The notes: a model not told the origin generated them from the letters alone. A stretch of 64,000 nt of DNA from Devosia sediminis (GCF_016411825.1 NZ_JAEKMH010000003.1:124001-188000), one strand, 5' to 3'; positions 52,341 through 62,174 are shown, numbered from the stretch's first letter. Program-made: numbers and translations.

Positions 52341-53701
52341 CACACCACCTCGAGATAAGCGGAGAATTCCAGATCGCTGACCTGGGAGGCGAAGCCCGCA
52401 TTTTCCTGGCGTTTGCAGGCGACGAACAGGGATTGGAGCGCGGGGTCGAAGATGCGCGACACCATGTCACCGTCTTCGAAGGCGTTGATGGCCGAAGCCC
52501 AGTCCGCCGGCAGCTTGGGCAGGCGTTCCGAATAGGCCCGCCCCTTGAACGGCTTGGGCGGCTTGACCTGGTCCTCGATGCCCACCAGGGCCGCGCCGAG
52601 GATGCCGGCCAGCACCAGGTAGGGGTTGGCGTCGGCCCCGGCGACGCGATGCTCGATGCGCCGCGCCTTGGGATTGCCGCCGGGAATACGCAGGGCCGTG
52701 GTGCGGTTTTCATAGCCCCAGGAAACGGCGCTGGGCGCATGCGTGTCGGGCCGGAGGCGCCGGTAGGAATTGAAATGTGGGGCAAACAACAGGGTGGTCT
52801 CGGCCATGCCTGCGAGCAGTCCCCCGACCGCGTGATGCATCACGTCGGAGCCGCTCTCGCTGCCGTCATCAAAGACATTGTTGCCGGCCGCGTCATTGAG
52901 GCTGAAATGCACATGGAAGCCATTGCCCGATCGGGCGCCATAGGGCTTGGCCATGAAGGTGGCGACCAGGTTGTGCTTGCGCGCCACGCCCTTGACGATG
53001 CGCTTGAACAGCACAGCATCGTCCGCCGCCTTGAGGCCGTTGGTGTGGAGGAGGTTGATCTCGAACTGCCCCACGCCGTTCTCGGCCACCGCCGTATCGG
53101 CCGGCACGTTCTGTTGCGCGCATTGCAGGTACACGTCGCGGAAGAACTCGCCGAAATCTTCGAGTTCGTCGAGCGACAGGATGGCGTCCGAATCGAGCCT
53201 CTTGCCGGTATAGGGCGAGATCGGCGGCTGCGCCGAATCCGCATTGGGATCGACGAGGTAAAATTCCAGCTCGGTCGCCACCACCGGTTCGAGCCCGTGT
53301 TCGGCATAGCGGCGCAACACATGGGCCAGGGCCTGGCGCGGGTCGCCGAGGAACGGCGTCTGCGCATCCTCGAACATCCAGAGCGGGATCATGGCGCTGG
53401 GGCGCGTGGTCCAGTTGATCGGCAGGGCACCGCGCCCGGTGGGGCTGCAGATGCCGTCGATGTCGCCGCTCTTGTAGACCATGGGATTGCCCACGATGTC
53501 CTCGCCCCATACGTCCACGCCGACAATGGACAGCGGCATGCGGATGCCGTTCTCGGCAACGCGCCGCGCCTGGTCGATGGGGATGCGCTTGCCACGCATG
53601 ATGCCGTTGAGATCGCATACGGCCGTATGCAGCACTTCGATCTGGGGATTGTCCGCAAGCCAGGACACGATGTCTTCGTTTGCGATCGTTTCGGAACTCA
53701 T
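52340..53701 (-). CDS. puuA: PuuA-like gamma-glutamylputrescine synthetase
   Basis: Glutamine-synthetase-family ligase that joins glutamate to putrescine with ATP, the first step of the Puu route. It has 453 residues. Motifs: VCDLNGIMRGKRIP near residues 27-40, the metal-binding VVATELEFYLVD, AENGVGQFEINLLHTNG, GNGFHVHFSL and the C-terminal NPYLVLAGILGAALVGIE. Group III GS-like sequences also include other gamma-glutamylamine synthetases; neighbouring puuB, puuC-like and puuD genes make the putrescine role most likely. Upstream gene of the leftward arm, 79 bases from puuD. Confidence 0.88.
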   Translation of the reverse strand: MSSETIANEDIVSWLADNPQIEVLHTAVCDLNGIMRGKRIPIDQARRVAENGIRMPLSIVGVDVWGEDIVGNPMVYKSGDIDGICSPTGRGALPINWTTRPSAMIPLWMFEDAQTPFLGDPRQALAHVLRRYAEHGLEPVVATELEFYLVDPNADSAQPPISPYTGKRLDSDAILSLDELEDFGEFFRDVYLQCAQQNVPADTAVAENGVGQFEINLLHTNGLKAADDAVLFKRIVKGVARKHNLVATFMAKPYGARSGNGFHVHFSLNDAAGNNVFDDGSESGSDVMHHAVGGLLAGMAETTLLFAPHFNSYRRLRPDTHAPSAVSWGYENRTTALRIPGGNPKARRIEHRVAGADANPYLVLAGILGAALVGIEDQVKPPKPFKGRAYSERLPKLPADWASAINAFEDGDMVSRIFDPALQSLFVACKRQENAGFASQVSDLEFSAYLEVV

Positions 53702-53780
53702 GCCTGTCCGTCGCCCTTTTTCTGTGACATGACTTTAGCCTAGCAGGAGCGGGCGTGAAACGGGAAGGGGAGCGGCGCAA

Positions 53781-54572
53781 ATGCCGGGAAAGTCTTCGCA
53801 ATTGCGCCAGCACCGTCCGGTAATCGGCGTCATCGCCTGCGGCCGCGCGGTGGAAGGCGAGCCGGCCCAGGCGGTCAAGCACCGCTATCTAGAAGCGGTC
53901 GAGCGTTTCGCCGATTCCGTGCCGCTGATCGTCCCCACCAACCAGTCACCCGACAACGCAGCCGTCATCGTCGCCCATCTCGATGCCATTCTGCTTACCG
54001 GCAGCAATTCCAATATCGCCCCCCACCGCTATGGCTCGGACCTGCCCGGCATCGAGCCGCGCGACGATGGGCGCGACGATTTCGGTCAGGCGCTGATCCG
54101 CGCCGCCATCAAATCGGCAAAGCCCGCTTTTGGCATCTGCCGGGGTCTGCAGGAGATCAACGTGGCCATGGGCGGCACCCTCAAGGACCTGCGCGCCAGC
54201 ATCGGTCCGGACGTTCATCACGCCCCTCCAGGAGCCAGTCTGGGTGAAACCTTCGGCTTCACCCATCCCATCGACGTGGTGCCCAACGGCACCCTTCACC
54301 GCTTCACGCTGTCCGATCGGCTGGTTGTGAACAGCGTTCACTATCAGGCGGTCGACCGCCTTGCCGAAAGCCTCGTGGCCAATGCCACCGGCCCTGAAGG
54401 GGTGGTCGAGGCCGTGGCCGCAAGCGCCACAGCCGCTCCGGTTTTTGCCGTGCAATGGCACCCCGAATGGCAGCCGCAGGACCGCCCGCACGACTTGGCT
54501 TTCTGGCATTATCTGGGAGAAGCGGCGCGCGCCACCTATATGCCGGCGCCGGGCGCGGAGACTGCAGCATGA
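53781..54572 (+). CDS. puuD: PuuD-like gamma-glutamyl-GABA hydrolase
   Basis: Class I glutamine-amidotransferase-like peptidase (C26) that releases GABA and glutamate, the last step of the Puu route. The 263-residue product has nucleophile Cys120 in FGICRGLQEIN and His227/Glu229 in VQWHPEWQP, the complete triad. Also GSNSNIAPHRYGSD near residue 75 and NSVHYQAVDRLA. GAAGGGGAGCGG lies upstream of ATG 53781. It overlaps the aldehyde dehydrogenase gene by ATGA. Confidence 0.9.
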   Translation: MPGKSSQLRQHRPVIGVIACGRAVEGEPAQAVKHRYLEAVERFADSVPLIVPTNQSPDNAAVIVAHLDAILLTGSNSNIAPHRYGSDLPGIEPRDDGRDDFGQALIRAAIKSAKPAFGICRGLQEINVAMGGTLKDLRASIGPDVHHAPPGASLGETFGFTHPIDVVPNGTLHRFTLSDRLVVNSVHYQAVDRLAESLVANATGPEGVVEAVAASATAAPVFAVQWHPEWQPQDRPHDLAFWHYLGEAARATYMPAPGAETAA

Positions 54573-55996
54573 CCCGATTTTCGACCCGTCTCTTCATCAA
54601 TGGCGACTTTGCCGAGGGCGAGGGAAAGGCGGAAACCGCATACGAACCGGCCCTCGGCAAGCCGCTGGCGGAAGTGCCCTCGGCCAGCCTTGCCCAGGTC
54701 GACCAGGCGGTGCAGGCTGCCAATGCCGCCTACAAGGACTGGTCGAAACGCGCCCCGCGCGAGCGCAGCGCCGCCCTTCTCGCCATCGCCAGCGCCATCG
54801 AGGCCAGGGCCGAAACCCTGGCCGCCATCGAGTCGAAAAATGCCGGCAAGCCGCTGCGATTCGCCCGCTCCGGCGAACTGGCCAATGTCGCCGACGTCTT
54901 CCGCTTCTACGGCACGGCGGTGCGCAACATGCCGGCCCCCGCCGCCGGCAACTATCGTGGCGCCGCCCGCACCAGCCTCGTGCGCCGCGACCCCATCGGC
55001 GTCATCGCCCAGATCGCGCCCTGGAACTATCCGCTCTTGATGGCCGCATGGAAGATTGCTCCGGCCATCGCCGCGGGCAATGCCGTGGTCATCAAGCCAT
55101 CCGAACTGACGCCGCTGAGCCTTCTGGCGCTCAGCGAAATCTTCGCCGAAATCCTCCCCGCCGGCGTCGTCAATGTCGTCACCGGCAATGGTCCCGATAT
55201 CGGCCATGCGCTGATTTCGCATGATCTCGTGCGCATGATTTCCCTGACCGGTGACGTCCGCACCGGCCGCGCCGTCCTGCAGGCCGCCGCCGGGCCGATG
55301 ATCAAGCGCACCCATCTCGAACTGGGCGGCAAGGCGCCGGTCGTGGTCTGCGCCGATGCCGATCTGGACAAGCTGGTCGAGACGCTGCGCGAGGCCAGCT
55401 TCTACAATGCCGGGCAGGACTGCACCGCCGCCTGCCGTATCCTTGCCCATCGCGATGTGGTGCAGCCCCTGACGGACAAGCTCGAAACCATGATCGGCTC
55501 GCTGGCCTATGGCCAGCCCGAGCGCGACGATGTCGAGTTCGGGCCGGTCATCAGCGCTCGCCAGCAGGAGCGTGTCGACGGCTTTGTCAGCCGCGCCCGT
55601 TCGGCCGGTTACGAGGTGATGCAAGGCAGGGCGGCCGAACCGGACGGTTTCTTCTTCGCCCCGACACTGGTCTCAGCGCCCATCGAGGCCGAGATCGTGC
55701 AGAAGGAAGTGTTCGGACCCGTGCTGTCCATCACCCCCTTCGACGACAATAGCCAAGCCGTCGACTGGGCCAATGCCTCCGAATATGGCCTCGGCTCCTC
55801 TGTCTGGTCGCAAAAGACCGAAACGGCGATGGAGCTCGCCAATGCCCTCGAATACGGCGTCACCTGGATCAACACCCACGGCGTCATGGCTACCGAAATG
55901 CCCCATGGCGGCATGAAGAATTCCGGCTACGGCTCCGATCTCTCCATGCAATCCCTCATCGACTACACGCAGATCAGACACCTGATGTTGGGTTGA
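54569..55996 (+). CDS. puuC: gamma-glutamyl-aminobutyraldehyde/aminobutyraldehyde dehydrogenase (PuuC/BADH-like)
   Basis: NAD(P)-dependent aldehyde dehydrogenase, 475 residues. The catalytic base is Glu251 in HLELGGKAPVVV and the nucleophile Cys285 in AGQDCTAACRI; the cofactor segment IAPWNYPLLMAAWKIAPAIA and the KPSELTPLS motif are intact. Sequence resembles gamma-aminobutyraldehyde/betaine-aldehyde dehydrogenases; its place directly after puuD suggests it oxidises the PuuB product. ATG 54569 overlaps the puuD stop; the longer open frame upstream lies within puuD. Confidence 0.85.
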   Translation: MTRFSTRLFINGDFAEGEGKAETAYEPALGKPLAEVPSASLAQVDQAVQAANAAYKDWSKRAPRERSAALLAIASAIEARAETLAAIESKNAGKPLRFARSGELANVADVFRFYGTAVRNMPAPAAGNYRGAARTSLVRRDPIGVIAQIAPWNYPLLMAAWKIAPAIAAGNAVVIKPSELTPLSLLALSEIFAEILPAGVVNVVTGNGPDIGHALISHDLVRMISLTGDVRTGRAVLQAAAGPMIKRTHLELGGKAPVVVCADADLDKLVETLREASFYNAGQDCTAACRILAHRDVVQPLTDKLETMIGSLAYGQPERDDVEFGPVISARQQERVDGFVSRARSAGYEVMQGRAAEPDGFFFAPTLVSAPIEAEIVQKEVFGPVLSITPFDDNSQAVDWANASEYGLGSSVWSQKTETAMELANALEYGVTWINTHGVMATEMPHGGMKNSGYGSDLSMQSLIDYTQIRHLMLG

Positions 55997-56193
55997 GTCC
56001 CGTTCGTGCGGACAGCCACGCCGCGCGACGTTTGCTTGGTTCATTGCACAAATCCGGCATGCCCGGACGAGGATTACGCAGTTCAGAAGCAACGGCTGCG
56101 CTGTCGAGCATCCGGCATTGAAGTTCCTGACAAGTTTTGGTCACTATCGGACAAACCTTTGCGAAGTACCGATTTTCACCAACAGGAATTGCT

Positions 56194-56676
56194 ATGACCG
56201 ATTACGACGCGCCGGCCACCGGCGTGCTTTCGATTGAACAGCGCGCCGCCCTCGACCTTGATGTGGCTTGGCTCTCTTACCGTACCGAGTTCCGCAAGCG
56301 CATGGTGCAACAGGGCTATCTCAAGCACTATTGGCGCAGCATCTTCGAGGCGGACATGATCTTCTGCCTTGCCGCGCAACGCTATATCGACGGCAGCCCC
56401 ATTACGCTCAAGGAGCTCTCGACCTATTTCGAAGTGCTGGCGACGCCGGTTACGGTCAAGCGTCATATCGACGACATGGTGGCGGCAGGGACGCTGAAGC
56501 GCGTCACCGACGAGAGCGACCGCCGGCGGCAATTCCTGATCCCTACCGAGCGCCTGGCCGATATCGGCCGGCAATTCCTCCAAGCCCGCGTCGACCATGC
56601 CCTGGCTCAGGGTTTCGTCTTCGATCCCGAGCGTGCCGCGCAGATCCGCGCCCAAAAGGCCGCCGGCGGCCAATAG
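56194..56676 (+). CDS. winged-helix DNA-binding protein (MarR-like)
   Basis: A 160-residue protein: an N-terminal helical region (LSIEQRAALDLDVAWLSYRT), then a likely winged helix PITLKELSTYFEVLATPVTV with recognition helix VKRHIDDMVAAGTLKRVTDE and wing DRRRQFLIPTERLADI, followed by a C-terminal helix. The pattern is MarR-like without close identity to a named regulator. ATG 56194 has ACAGGAATT upstream. It lies 197 bases after the aldehyde dehydrogenase gene and could regulate the putrescine genes or the following autotransporter; neither is shown. Confidence 0.65.
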   Translation: MTDYDAPATGVLSIEQRAALDLDVAWLSYRTEFRKRMVQQGYLKHYWRSIFEADMIFCLAAQRYIDGSPITLKELSTYFEVLATPVTVKRHIDDMVAAGTLKRVTDESDRRRQFLIPTERLADIGRQFLQARVDHALAQGFVFDPERAAQIRAQKAAGGQ

Positions 56677-56924
56677 CGGAAAAACTGTAACTAATTCGAT
56701 CTCCAGTCCCGCCGCGACGCCCGCTATAGGGTGAGGCGGGGCGCTTGAAGCGGCGCTCCGGGGCGCTGCGCTGATCATGCACGCCCGTCCCGCACGCGGA
56801 CCGGCGGCTCTCATGCCGCCATCCGGTCGGGGCTTTTCATCACCTTTTTCAATGCACTGCCGGACGTCTGCGCGTCCGCCGCCGGTCGGGCTTTGCCTGC
56901 CGGTCGCGAACTGGAGTTTTGCCC

Positions 56925-59900
56925 TTGCCAACCCTGCCCTTCGGACAAGCCCCGCGCACCGCCCGTACCCGGCGCCGAGTCGCCCTCATGCTAGGGGTTT
57001 CCGCCATTGCCATCGTGCTGCTGACCCCGGTTCGTGCAGAAACCATCACCTATACCAATGGCGAAAACCGTAGCGCGGCGATCGTGCTGACCGAGGATTC
57101 GGAGCTTGTTGCCGGCTCGGGGGTCTATGCCACACAGTCCGGCACCATTTCCGGGGACTATGGCATCGCCATAACCGGCGGTGGCCGCCTGCGCCTGAGC
57201 GGCGCCAACAGTCATACCGGCGGCACGACCATTGATGGTGGCACTATCGAGATTGCGCACGAGTCTGCCTTTGGCACCGGCGCCGTCACCGTGAGCGACT
57301 TCACCTACACCTTTCTGGCCTATGGACGGGCCATGGCTTTCTCCAACGATCTGGTGCTGGTTGGCTCCAATTCTTTCCACGCCATCAACGACGCGACCTG
57401 GGCCGGTGATATCAGCGGCGCCACGGGCAATCTGACCTTCACCGCAGGCCATCTGGCTCTCTCCGGCGCCAACACTTATGGCGGCGGTACCCGCATCGGT
57501 CACGCCGGCTATGTCGCGCGTCTCTCCGCGCTCAGCGACCAGGCGCTAGGCACCGGCCGGCTGTCCTTCGGCGACGATGCGACACTCACCATGGGCGACG
57601 GGGTCACCATTGCGAACAACATGTTGCTGCACATGGTCGGCTCGCGCAACGTCATCAACTCGGCCGGTACGTCGACCCTTTCCGGCGCGATGACCGAATT
57701 CTCCGCCGGCGGCGGCGTCATCTACAATGGCGGCACCATTGTCCGCACCGGGCAAGACAGCCACAGCGGGGCAACTCGCATCACTGGCGGCGCAATGCTT
57801 GTTGCAGCGAACCCCGAAATTCTGTCCGATCAGTCCCTGGTCATCCTCGACAGTGGCGGCACCTTGCGCCTGCTGGAGAACCAGACCGTCGGAGGCCTCG
57901 GGCAATTCGCGGGCGATACCAGCGGCACGCTCGACCTCACCAATCGCCGCCTGACCGTCACCCGGTCCGACAACCGCACTTTTGGCGGCAGCATTGTCGG
58001 CACGAACAATTCCCGCCTCGAACTTGCCGGTCCTGGTCGCCTGACCCTGACCGGAGCCAATTCCGGCTGGGATGGCAATCTTGTCGCCACCGACGGACGC
58101 TTGGTCGTGGATGGGGATTTCGGCAGCGCCGACGCGATCATCAATGGCGCCGAAATCTCCGGTACCGGCCGCGTCGGTGGGCTCCGCCTCAACCAGGGCG
58201 CCACGCTGCACGGCGTCGCGGGCCAGACCTTCACCATGTCCGGGCTCTATATTTCGAGCGGTTCGGTGCTCTCCCTCAGCCTCGGCGCGGCGAACGTCCA
58301 GCCGCTCTTCCATGTCGAAGGGACCGTCGAGCTCGACGGCTATATCGACATCATCGATGCCGGTGGCTTCGGGCCGGGCGTCTATACGGTCCTCACCTAT
58401 GGCGGCACCCTGTTCAATCAGGAGACCAATATCCGCGACCTGCCCGATGGCGTCGAACCCGAGGATGTGCAATTGCAGCTCCTCAACGGGCGCATCAACA
58501 TCGTCTCCAGCGCCGGCGCCGACATCACCTTCTGGGACGGCGGCAACGCCGCCAACTGGAACAATGGCCGCATAGATGGCGGCGACGGCATCTGGGGCAG
58601 CGACGACACCTTCACCACGGCCGATGGTTCGGTCAACGGCCCGGTCGACCCCGATCCCGGCTTCGTCGTCTTCGGCGGCACGGCCGGCACGGTCGAGCTG
58701 GCCGATACCCGCGCGGTGGACGGCATGCAGTTCGTCACCGACGGCTACCGCATCGTCGGCAGCAATCTCGAGATTGCCAGTGGCGAGCGGATCTTCCGCG
58801 CCGGCGACGGCACCACCGCCGGAGCCGGCGTGACTGCCACCATCGACACCGGCATCGAAGGCGATGGGCGCCTGGTCAAATCCGATGCAGGCCGTCTGAT
58901 CCTGGGCGCCGACAATACCTATTCCGGCGGCACCGAAGTGCGGGGCGGCATTCTCGACGTCACCGGCCGGATCGGCGATGTGCTGGTCGGCGCCGATGGC
59001 TATCTCACCGGCTCGGGCGATGTCGGCAACGCCCAGGTCGATGGCCGCATCGGCGCGAGCTTTGGCGAAACCCTTACCGTGGATGGCGATCTCGTCCTGA
59101 GCGAAAACGCCATATTCGAGCTGGCCGTCGATGCCCTGGGCAATAAGGGCGTCGTTTTTGTCGATGGCACGGCTGCGCTCGACGGGACTGTCAATCTCCT
59201 TGCTAGCGGCGGCGACTATGCCGACGCGACCTCCTACACCTTCCTCAGGGCCGAAGGGGGCGTCACCGGCAGCTTCGATGGCGTGATCGACAACCTCGCC
59301 TTCCTCAGCGCCGTGCTGGATTACGAGACGCACCGTGTCTCGCTGACTCTTGCGCGCAACAGCAACAGCTTTCCCGATGTCGCCGAAACGGCCAACCAGC
59401 GTGCCACCGCCGGGGCGGTAGAAGGCCTGGGCGCCGGCAATGCCGTCTACGACCGCGTTCTCACCTACGATGTCGCTGATGCGCGTAATGGCTTCGACCA
59501 GCTCTCCGGCGAAGTCCATGCGTCGAGCCAGGCGGCCCTCCTTGCCTCGGGGGGCGCGGTTTCCAGCACCATGTCCGGCCAGGTCGCCGCAGCGCTCGAC
59601 AATCGCTCGACCAGCGGCGGGGTCAATCTCTGGAGCACGGTCGATGGCCAGTTCGCGACCCTTCGCGGCGACGGCAATGCCGCCGACACCCACTTCAGCG
59701 CCGGCAACATCTTCTTCGGCGGCGATGCTATCTTCAATGGCAACTGGGCCTTCGGCGCCATGGGCGGCTACAGCGCCACCGGCGTCTCGATCCCGGCGCG
59801 CTCCAGCACTGCCGATGCCGACAGCCTCTATGCCGGCATCTATGGCGGCGGCGAAATCGGCGATACGACGCTGAGCTTCGGCAGTGCCGTTGGCGTTCAC

Positions 59901-60440
59901 CACACGGATACGACCCGCAGCGTCGATCTACCCGGCTTTACCCAGACCCTGACTGCCGGCCGCGCCGGCGCCACGAGCCAGACCTTTGCCGAAATCGGCC
60001 ACAAGCTGCGTTTCGACAGTGGTCTTGTCATCGAGCCCTTTGCCAACCTGACCCATACCAGCCTCTTCAGCGGCACCTATGCAGAAAACGGCGGCGCCGC
60101 AGCGCTGACGGGCCGGGCCGCCTATGCCGGGCTCACCACGGTGACCCTGGGTCTGCGCGGTGAAACCAGCTTCGCGCTGGGCGAGGTCGAGGCCAGGGCC
60201 ACAGGCATGGTCGGCTGGCGGCAGGCTTTTGGCGGCACCACCAGTGCCACCCATGCCTTCGGCACCGGCTCTGAATTCGCCGTCTCGGGGTCGACCGCCG
60301 GCCAGAGCGCCGCGCTGGTCTCGGCCGGGTTCGCCTTCGATCTCACCGACGCCGTCGAACTCGACTTCGGCTACGACGGCGAATTCGGTCCCGGCGTCAC
60401 CAGCCACGGCCTCAAGGCTTCGCTGTCCGCCAAGTTCTGA
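56925..60440 (+). CDS. autotransporter-type outer membrane protein (type Va secretion)
   Basis: A 1171-residue protein in three parts. The signal peptide has a long basic n-region (RTARTRRRVALMLGVSAIAI) and cuts after about residue 38 (PVRA-ETI). The passenger (about 40-890) is a right-handed beta-helix type with autotransporter repeats such as LSGANTYGGGTRI, LTGANSGWDGNL and LGADNTYSGGTEVRGG. The C-terminal beta-barrel (about 895-1171) ends in the classical aromatic residue (LKASLSAKF). No Cys occurs and no protease or adhesin triad is obvious. TTG 56925 with GGAG upstream is the preferred start; ATG 56988 would remove the basic part. Confidence 0.9.
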   Translation: MPTLPFGQAPRTARTRRRVALMLGVSAIAIVLLTPVRAETITYTNGENRSAAIVLTEDSELVAGSGVYATQSGTISGDYGIAITGGGRLRLSGANSHTGGTTIDGGTIEIAHESAFGTGAVTVSDFTYTFLAYGRAMAFSNDLVLVGSNSFHAINDATWAGDISGATGNLTFTAGHLALSGANTYGGGTRIGHAGYVARLSALSDQALGTGRLSFGDDATLTMGDGVTIANNMLLHMVGSRNVINSAGTSTLSGAMTEFSAGGGVIYNGGTIVRTGQDSHSGATRITGGAMLVAANPEILSDQSLVILDSGGTLRLLENQTVGGLGQFAGDTSGTLDLTNRRLTVTRSDNRTFGGSIVGTNNSRLELAGPGRLTLTGANSGWDGNLVATDGRLVVDGDFGSADAIINGAEISGTGRVGGLRLNQGATLHGVAGQTFTMSGLYISSGSVLSLSLGAANVQPLFHVEGTVELDGYIDIIDAGGFGPGVYTVLTYGGTLFNQETNIRDLPDGVEPEDVQLQLLNGRINIVSSAGADITFWDGGNAANWNNGRIDGGDGIWGSDDTFTTADGSVNGPVDPDPGFVVFGGTAGTVELADTRAVDGMQFVTDGYRIVGSNLEIASGERIFRAGDGTTAGAGVTATIDTGIEGDGRLVKSDAGRLILGADNTYSGGTEVRGGILDVTGRIGDVLVGADGYLTGSGDVGNAQVDGRIGASFGETLTVDGDLVLSENAIFELAVDALGNKGVVFVDGTAALDGTVNLLASGGDYADATSYTFLRAEGGVTGSFDGVIDNLAFLSAVLDYETHRVSLTLARNSNSFPDVAETANQRATAGAVEGLGAGNAVYDRVLTYDVADARNGFDQLSGEVHASSQAALLASGGAVSSTMSGQVAAALDNRSTSGGVNLWSTVDGQFATLRGDGNAADTHFSAGNIFFGGDAIFNGNWAFGAMGGYSATGVSIPARSSTADADSLYAGIYGGGEIGDTTLSFGSAVGVHHTDTTRSVDLPGFTQTLTAGRAGATSQTFAEIGHKLRFDSGLVIEPFANLTHTSLFSGTYAENGGAAALTGRAAYAGLTTVTLGLRGETSFALGEVEARATGMVGWRQAFGGTTSATHAFGTGSEFAVSGSTAGQSAALVSAGFAFDLTDAVELDFGYDGEFGPGVTSHGLKASLSAKF

Positions 60441-60493
60441 TCCCACGGCGCGGCGATCGCCGTCGCGCCCCTCCCTCAGCCATCGAGTTTTTC

Positions 60494-60841
60494 ATGATTT
60501 TCGGCACTTACTGGGCCATTGCCCTCACCGCGACGCTCGGCGTCTTCTTCCTGGCCGACGGTTTCGTCAGCCTCATCGGCCCCAAGCCCATGCGGGTCGC
60601 CTTCGTGCGCTGGGGCTATCCGCGCTGGTGGCACCTGGTCAACGCCGCCGTCTGCCTCACCATCGGCGTGCTGCTGTTCATTCCGCCGCTGCGCCCGATT
60701 GCCCTGATCCTGGCCGCTCTCGAATGCCTCGCCATCTTCGCCACCATGATCCGCAACCGTCAGCCTGCCCACCTGCCGCCCAGCGTCATCCTCCTTGCGC
60801 TGGTCGCCCTGGCCGCCTGGGGCCTCTACGCACCGGCCTGA
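60494..60841 (+). CDS. DoxX-like small membrane protein
   Basis: A 115-residue protein with four predicted membrane helices (residues 6-26, 48-66, 69-87 and 97-113) and the RWGYPRWWHLVNAAVCLTIG motif after the first helix, as in DoxX-like family proteins. No enzymatic residues are visible. It lies 53 bases after the autotransporter on the same strand and may be co-transcribed, though nothing links their functions. Convergent with the Gfo/Idh/MocA gene. Confidence 0.75.
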   Translation: MIFGTYWAIALTATLGVFFLADGFVSLIGPKPMRVAFVRWGYPRWWHLVNAAVCLTIGVLLFIPPLRPIALILAALECLAIFATMIRNRQPAHLPPSVILLALVALAAWGLYAPA

Positions 60842-60932
60842 CGGCTGGCTTCTCCGGAACCGCTGGATCTGCCGAAGAATTGCCGCCGGGCGTGTACGGG
60901 AGGTACGGGAGGCGTGCCCGGCGGCAAACTGG

Positions 60933-62174
60933 TCAGGCTATGGTAGCGAGGTCGGCAATGCGGACGTCGCGCCCTCCCTGTCGTGAACTCTGCACTGCGG
61001 CAAGGCCGGTCAGCACCGACATGGCGCCGGCCCGCGAGCCGGCGCGCTGACCCAGCGGATCCGGCGTCCCGGGCTTGAACAGCGCATCGCGCAGCCGGTC
61101 GTCGCCGCCGAAATGACCGCCGGAATAGTGCGGCACCCAGATGCGCTCGACGCCGCCAAAATTACGGATAACGAGGATTTCGTCGGCCGGCGGCTCGGTC
61201 CAGGGCTGGCGGTGGTACTGGCGGATTTCGAGCCGGCCATGCGTGCCGTTGATGGCCAGGTCATGCCCCTCGATCGGCATGTAGGTGTTGAGCGAATAGG
61301 TCGCCTGCACGCCGTTGGAAAAGCGCACCACGGCGCTCATCGTGTCGGGGATGTCGATGTCCTCGCGATAGACGCAGGCGTCGCGGACATAACCGTCGAT
61401 ATTGGAGGGATCCTCGTAGAGCGCGCTGAGATAGTCGTTCTTGGTGATGTCGAAGAAGAATTCGCATTCCCCGGCATGGGGACAACCCTTGCAGCGGGTG
61501 CTGCGGAAGGGGCCGGCCTTGCCGTATTTGCGCTGGCTGGCCAGCGCGCTGACCGAAACCGGGTCGGCATCGAGGAACCAGTTGAGCAGGTCGAAATGGT
61601 GCGTGGCCTTATGGACGAACAGGCCGCCCGACGATCCCTCATAGGCGTGCCAGCGGCGGAAATAGGCGGCCCCATGGGTGGTGTCCAGGAACCACTGGAA
61701 GTCGACCGAGGTGACGGTGCCGATAGCGCCCGAAAGGATCAGTTCCTTGATCCTGGCTGACAGCGGCGCAAAACGGTAGTTGAACGAAACGTCCACCCGT
61801 TTGCCACTGGCCTTTTCCGCGTCGAGGATGCGGTGGATCTTGTCGACCGTGGTGGTGAGTGGCTTTTCGCTGACGACATTGGCGCCGGCGGCCAGCGCCT
61901 TGACGATGATCTCGTCATGGTCGCTGTCGCGGGTGCAGACGATCACCGTGTCGGGCTGGTGGCGGGCCAGCATCTCGTCGAGATCGGCATAGATCGGCGC
62001 GGTCGAATTCATCATCTCTCGGGAGCGCTCGGCGCGCAGCGTGTTGAGATCGCAGATGCCGACCAGCTCCACATGGTCCGACCAGCCCTTGAGCAGTCCT
62101 TTGCCCCACATGCCGGTGCCGCGATGCCCCGTGCCGACAAGGGCATAGCGGTTCTTGAAGGTGGCATGTTTCAT
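60933..62174 (-). CDS. Gfo/Idh/MocA family NAD(P)-dependent oxidoreductase
   Basis: A 413-residue sugar or inositol-type dehydrogenase. The Rossmann motif ALVGTGHRGTGMWG is at residues 11-24, the catalytic Lys104 in VSEKPLTT, and the conserved His pair THHFDLLNWF at 192-193. Residues 224-240 contain RCKGCPHAGEC (Cys228, Cys231, Cys237), and Cys267 lies nearby, an unusual cluster that could bind metal. ATG 62174 has AAGGGAAGAC upstream; the 100-codon upstream open frame is not coding. Divergent from a GntR/FCD regulator and near a sugar ABC ATPase, it suggests sugar or sugar-acid catabolism. Confidence 0.9.
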   Translation of the reverse strand: MKHATFKNRYALVGTGHRGTGMWGKGLLKGWSDHVELVGICDLNTLRAERSREMMNSTAPIYADLDEMLARHQPDTVIVCTRDSDHDEIIVKALAAGANVVSEKPLTTTVDKIHRILDAEKASGKRVDVSFNYRFAPLSARIKELILSGAIGTVTSVDFQWFLDTTHGAAYFRRWHAYEGSSGGLFVHKATHHFDLLNWFLDADPVSVSALASQRKYGKAGPFRSTRCKGCPHAGECEFFFDITKNDYLSALYEDPSNIDGYVRDACVYREDIDIPDTMSAVVRFSNGVQATYSLNTYMPIEGHDLAINGTHGRLEIRQYHRQPWTEPPADEILVIRNFGGVERIWVPHYSGGHFGGDDRLRDALFKPGTPDPLGQRAGSRAGAMSVLTGLAAVQSSRQGGRDVRIADLATIA

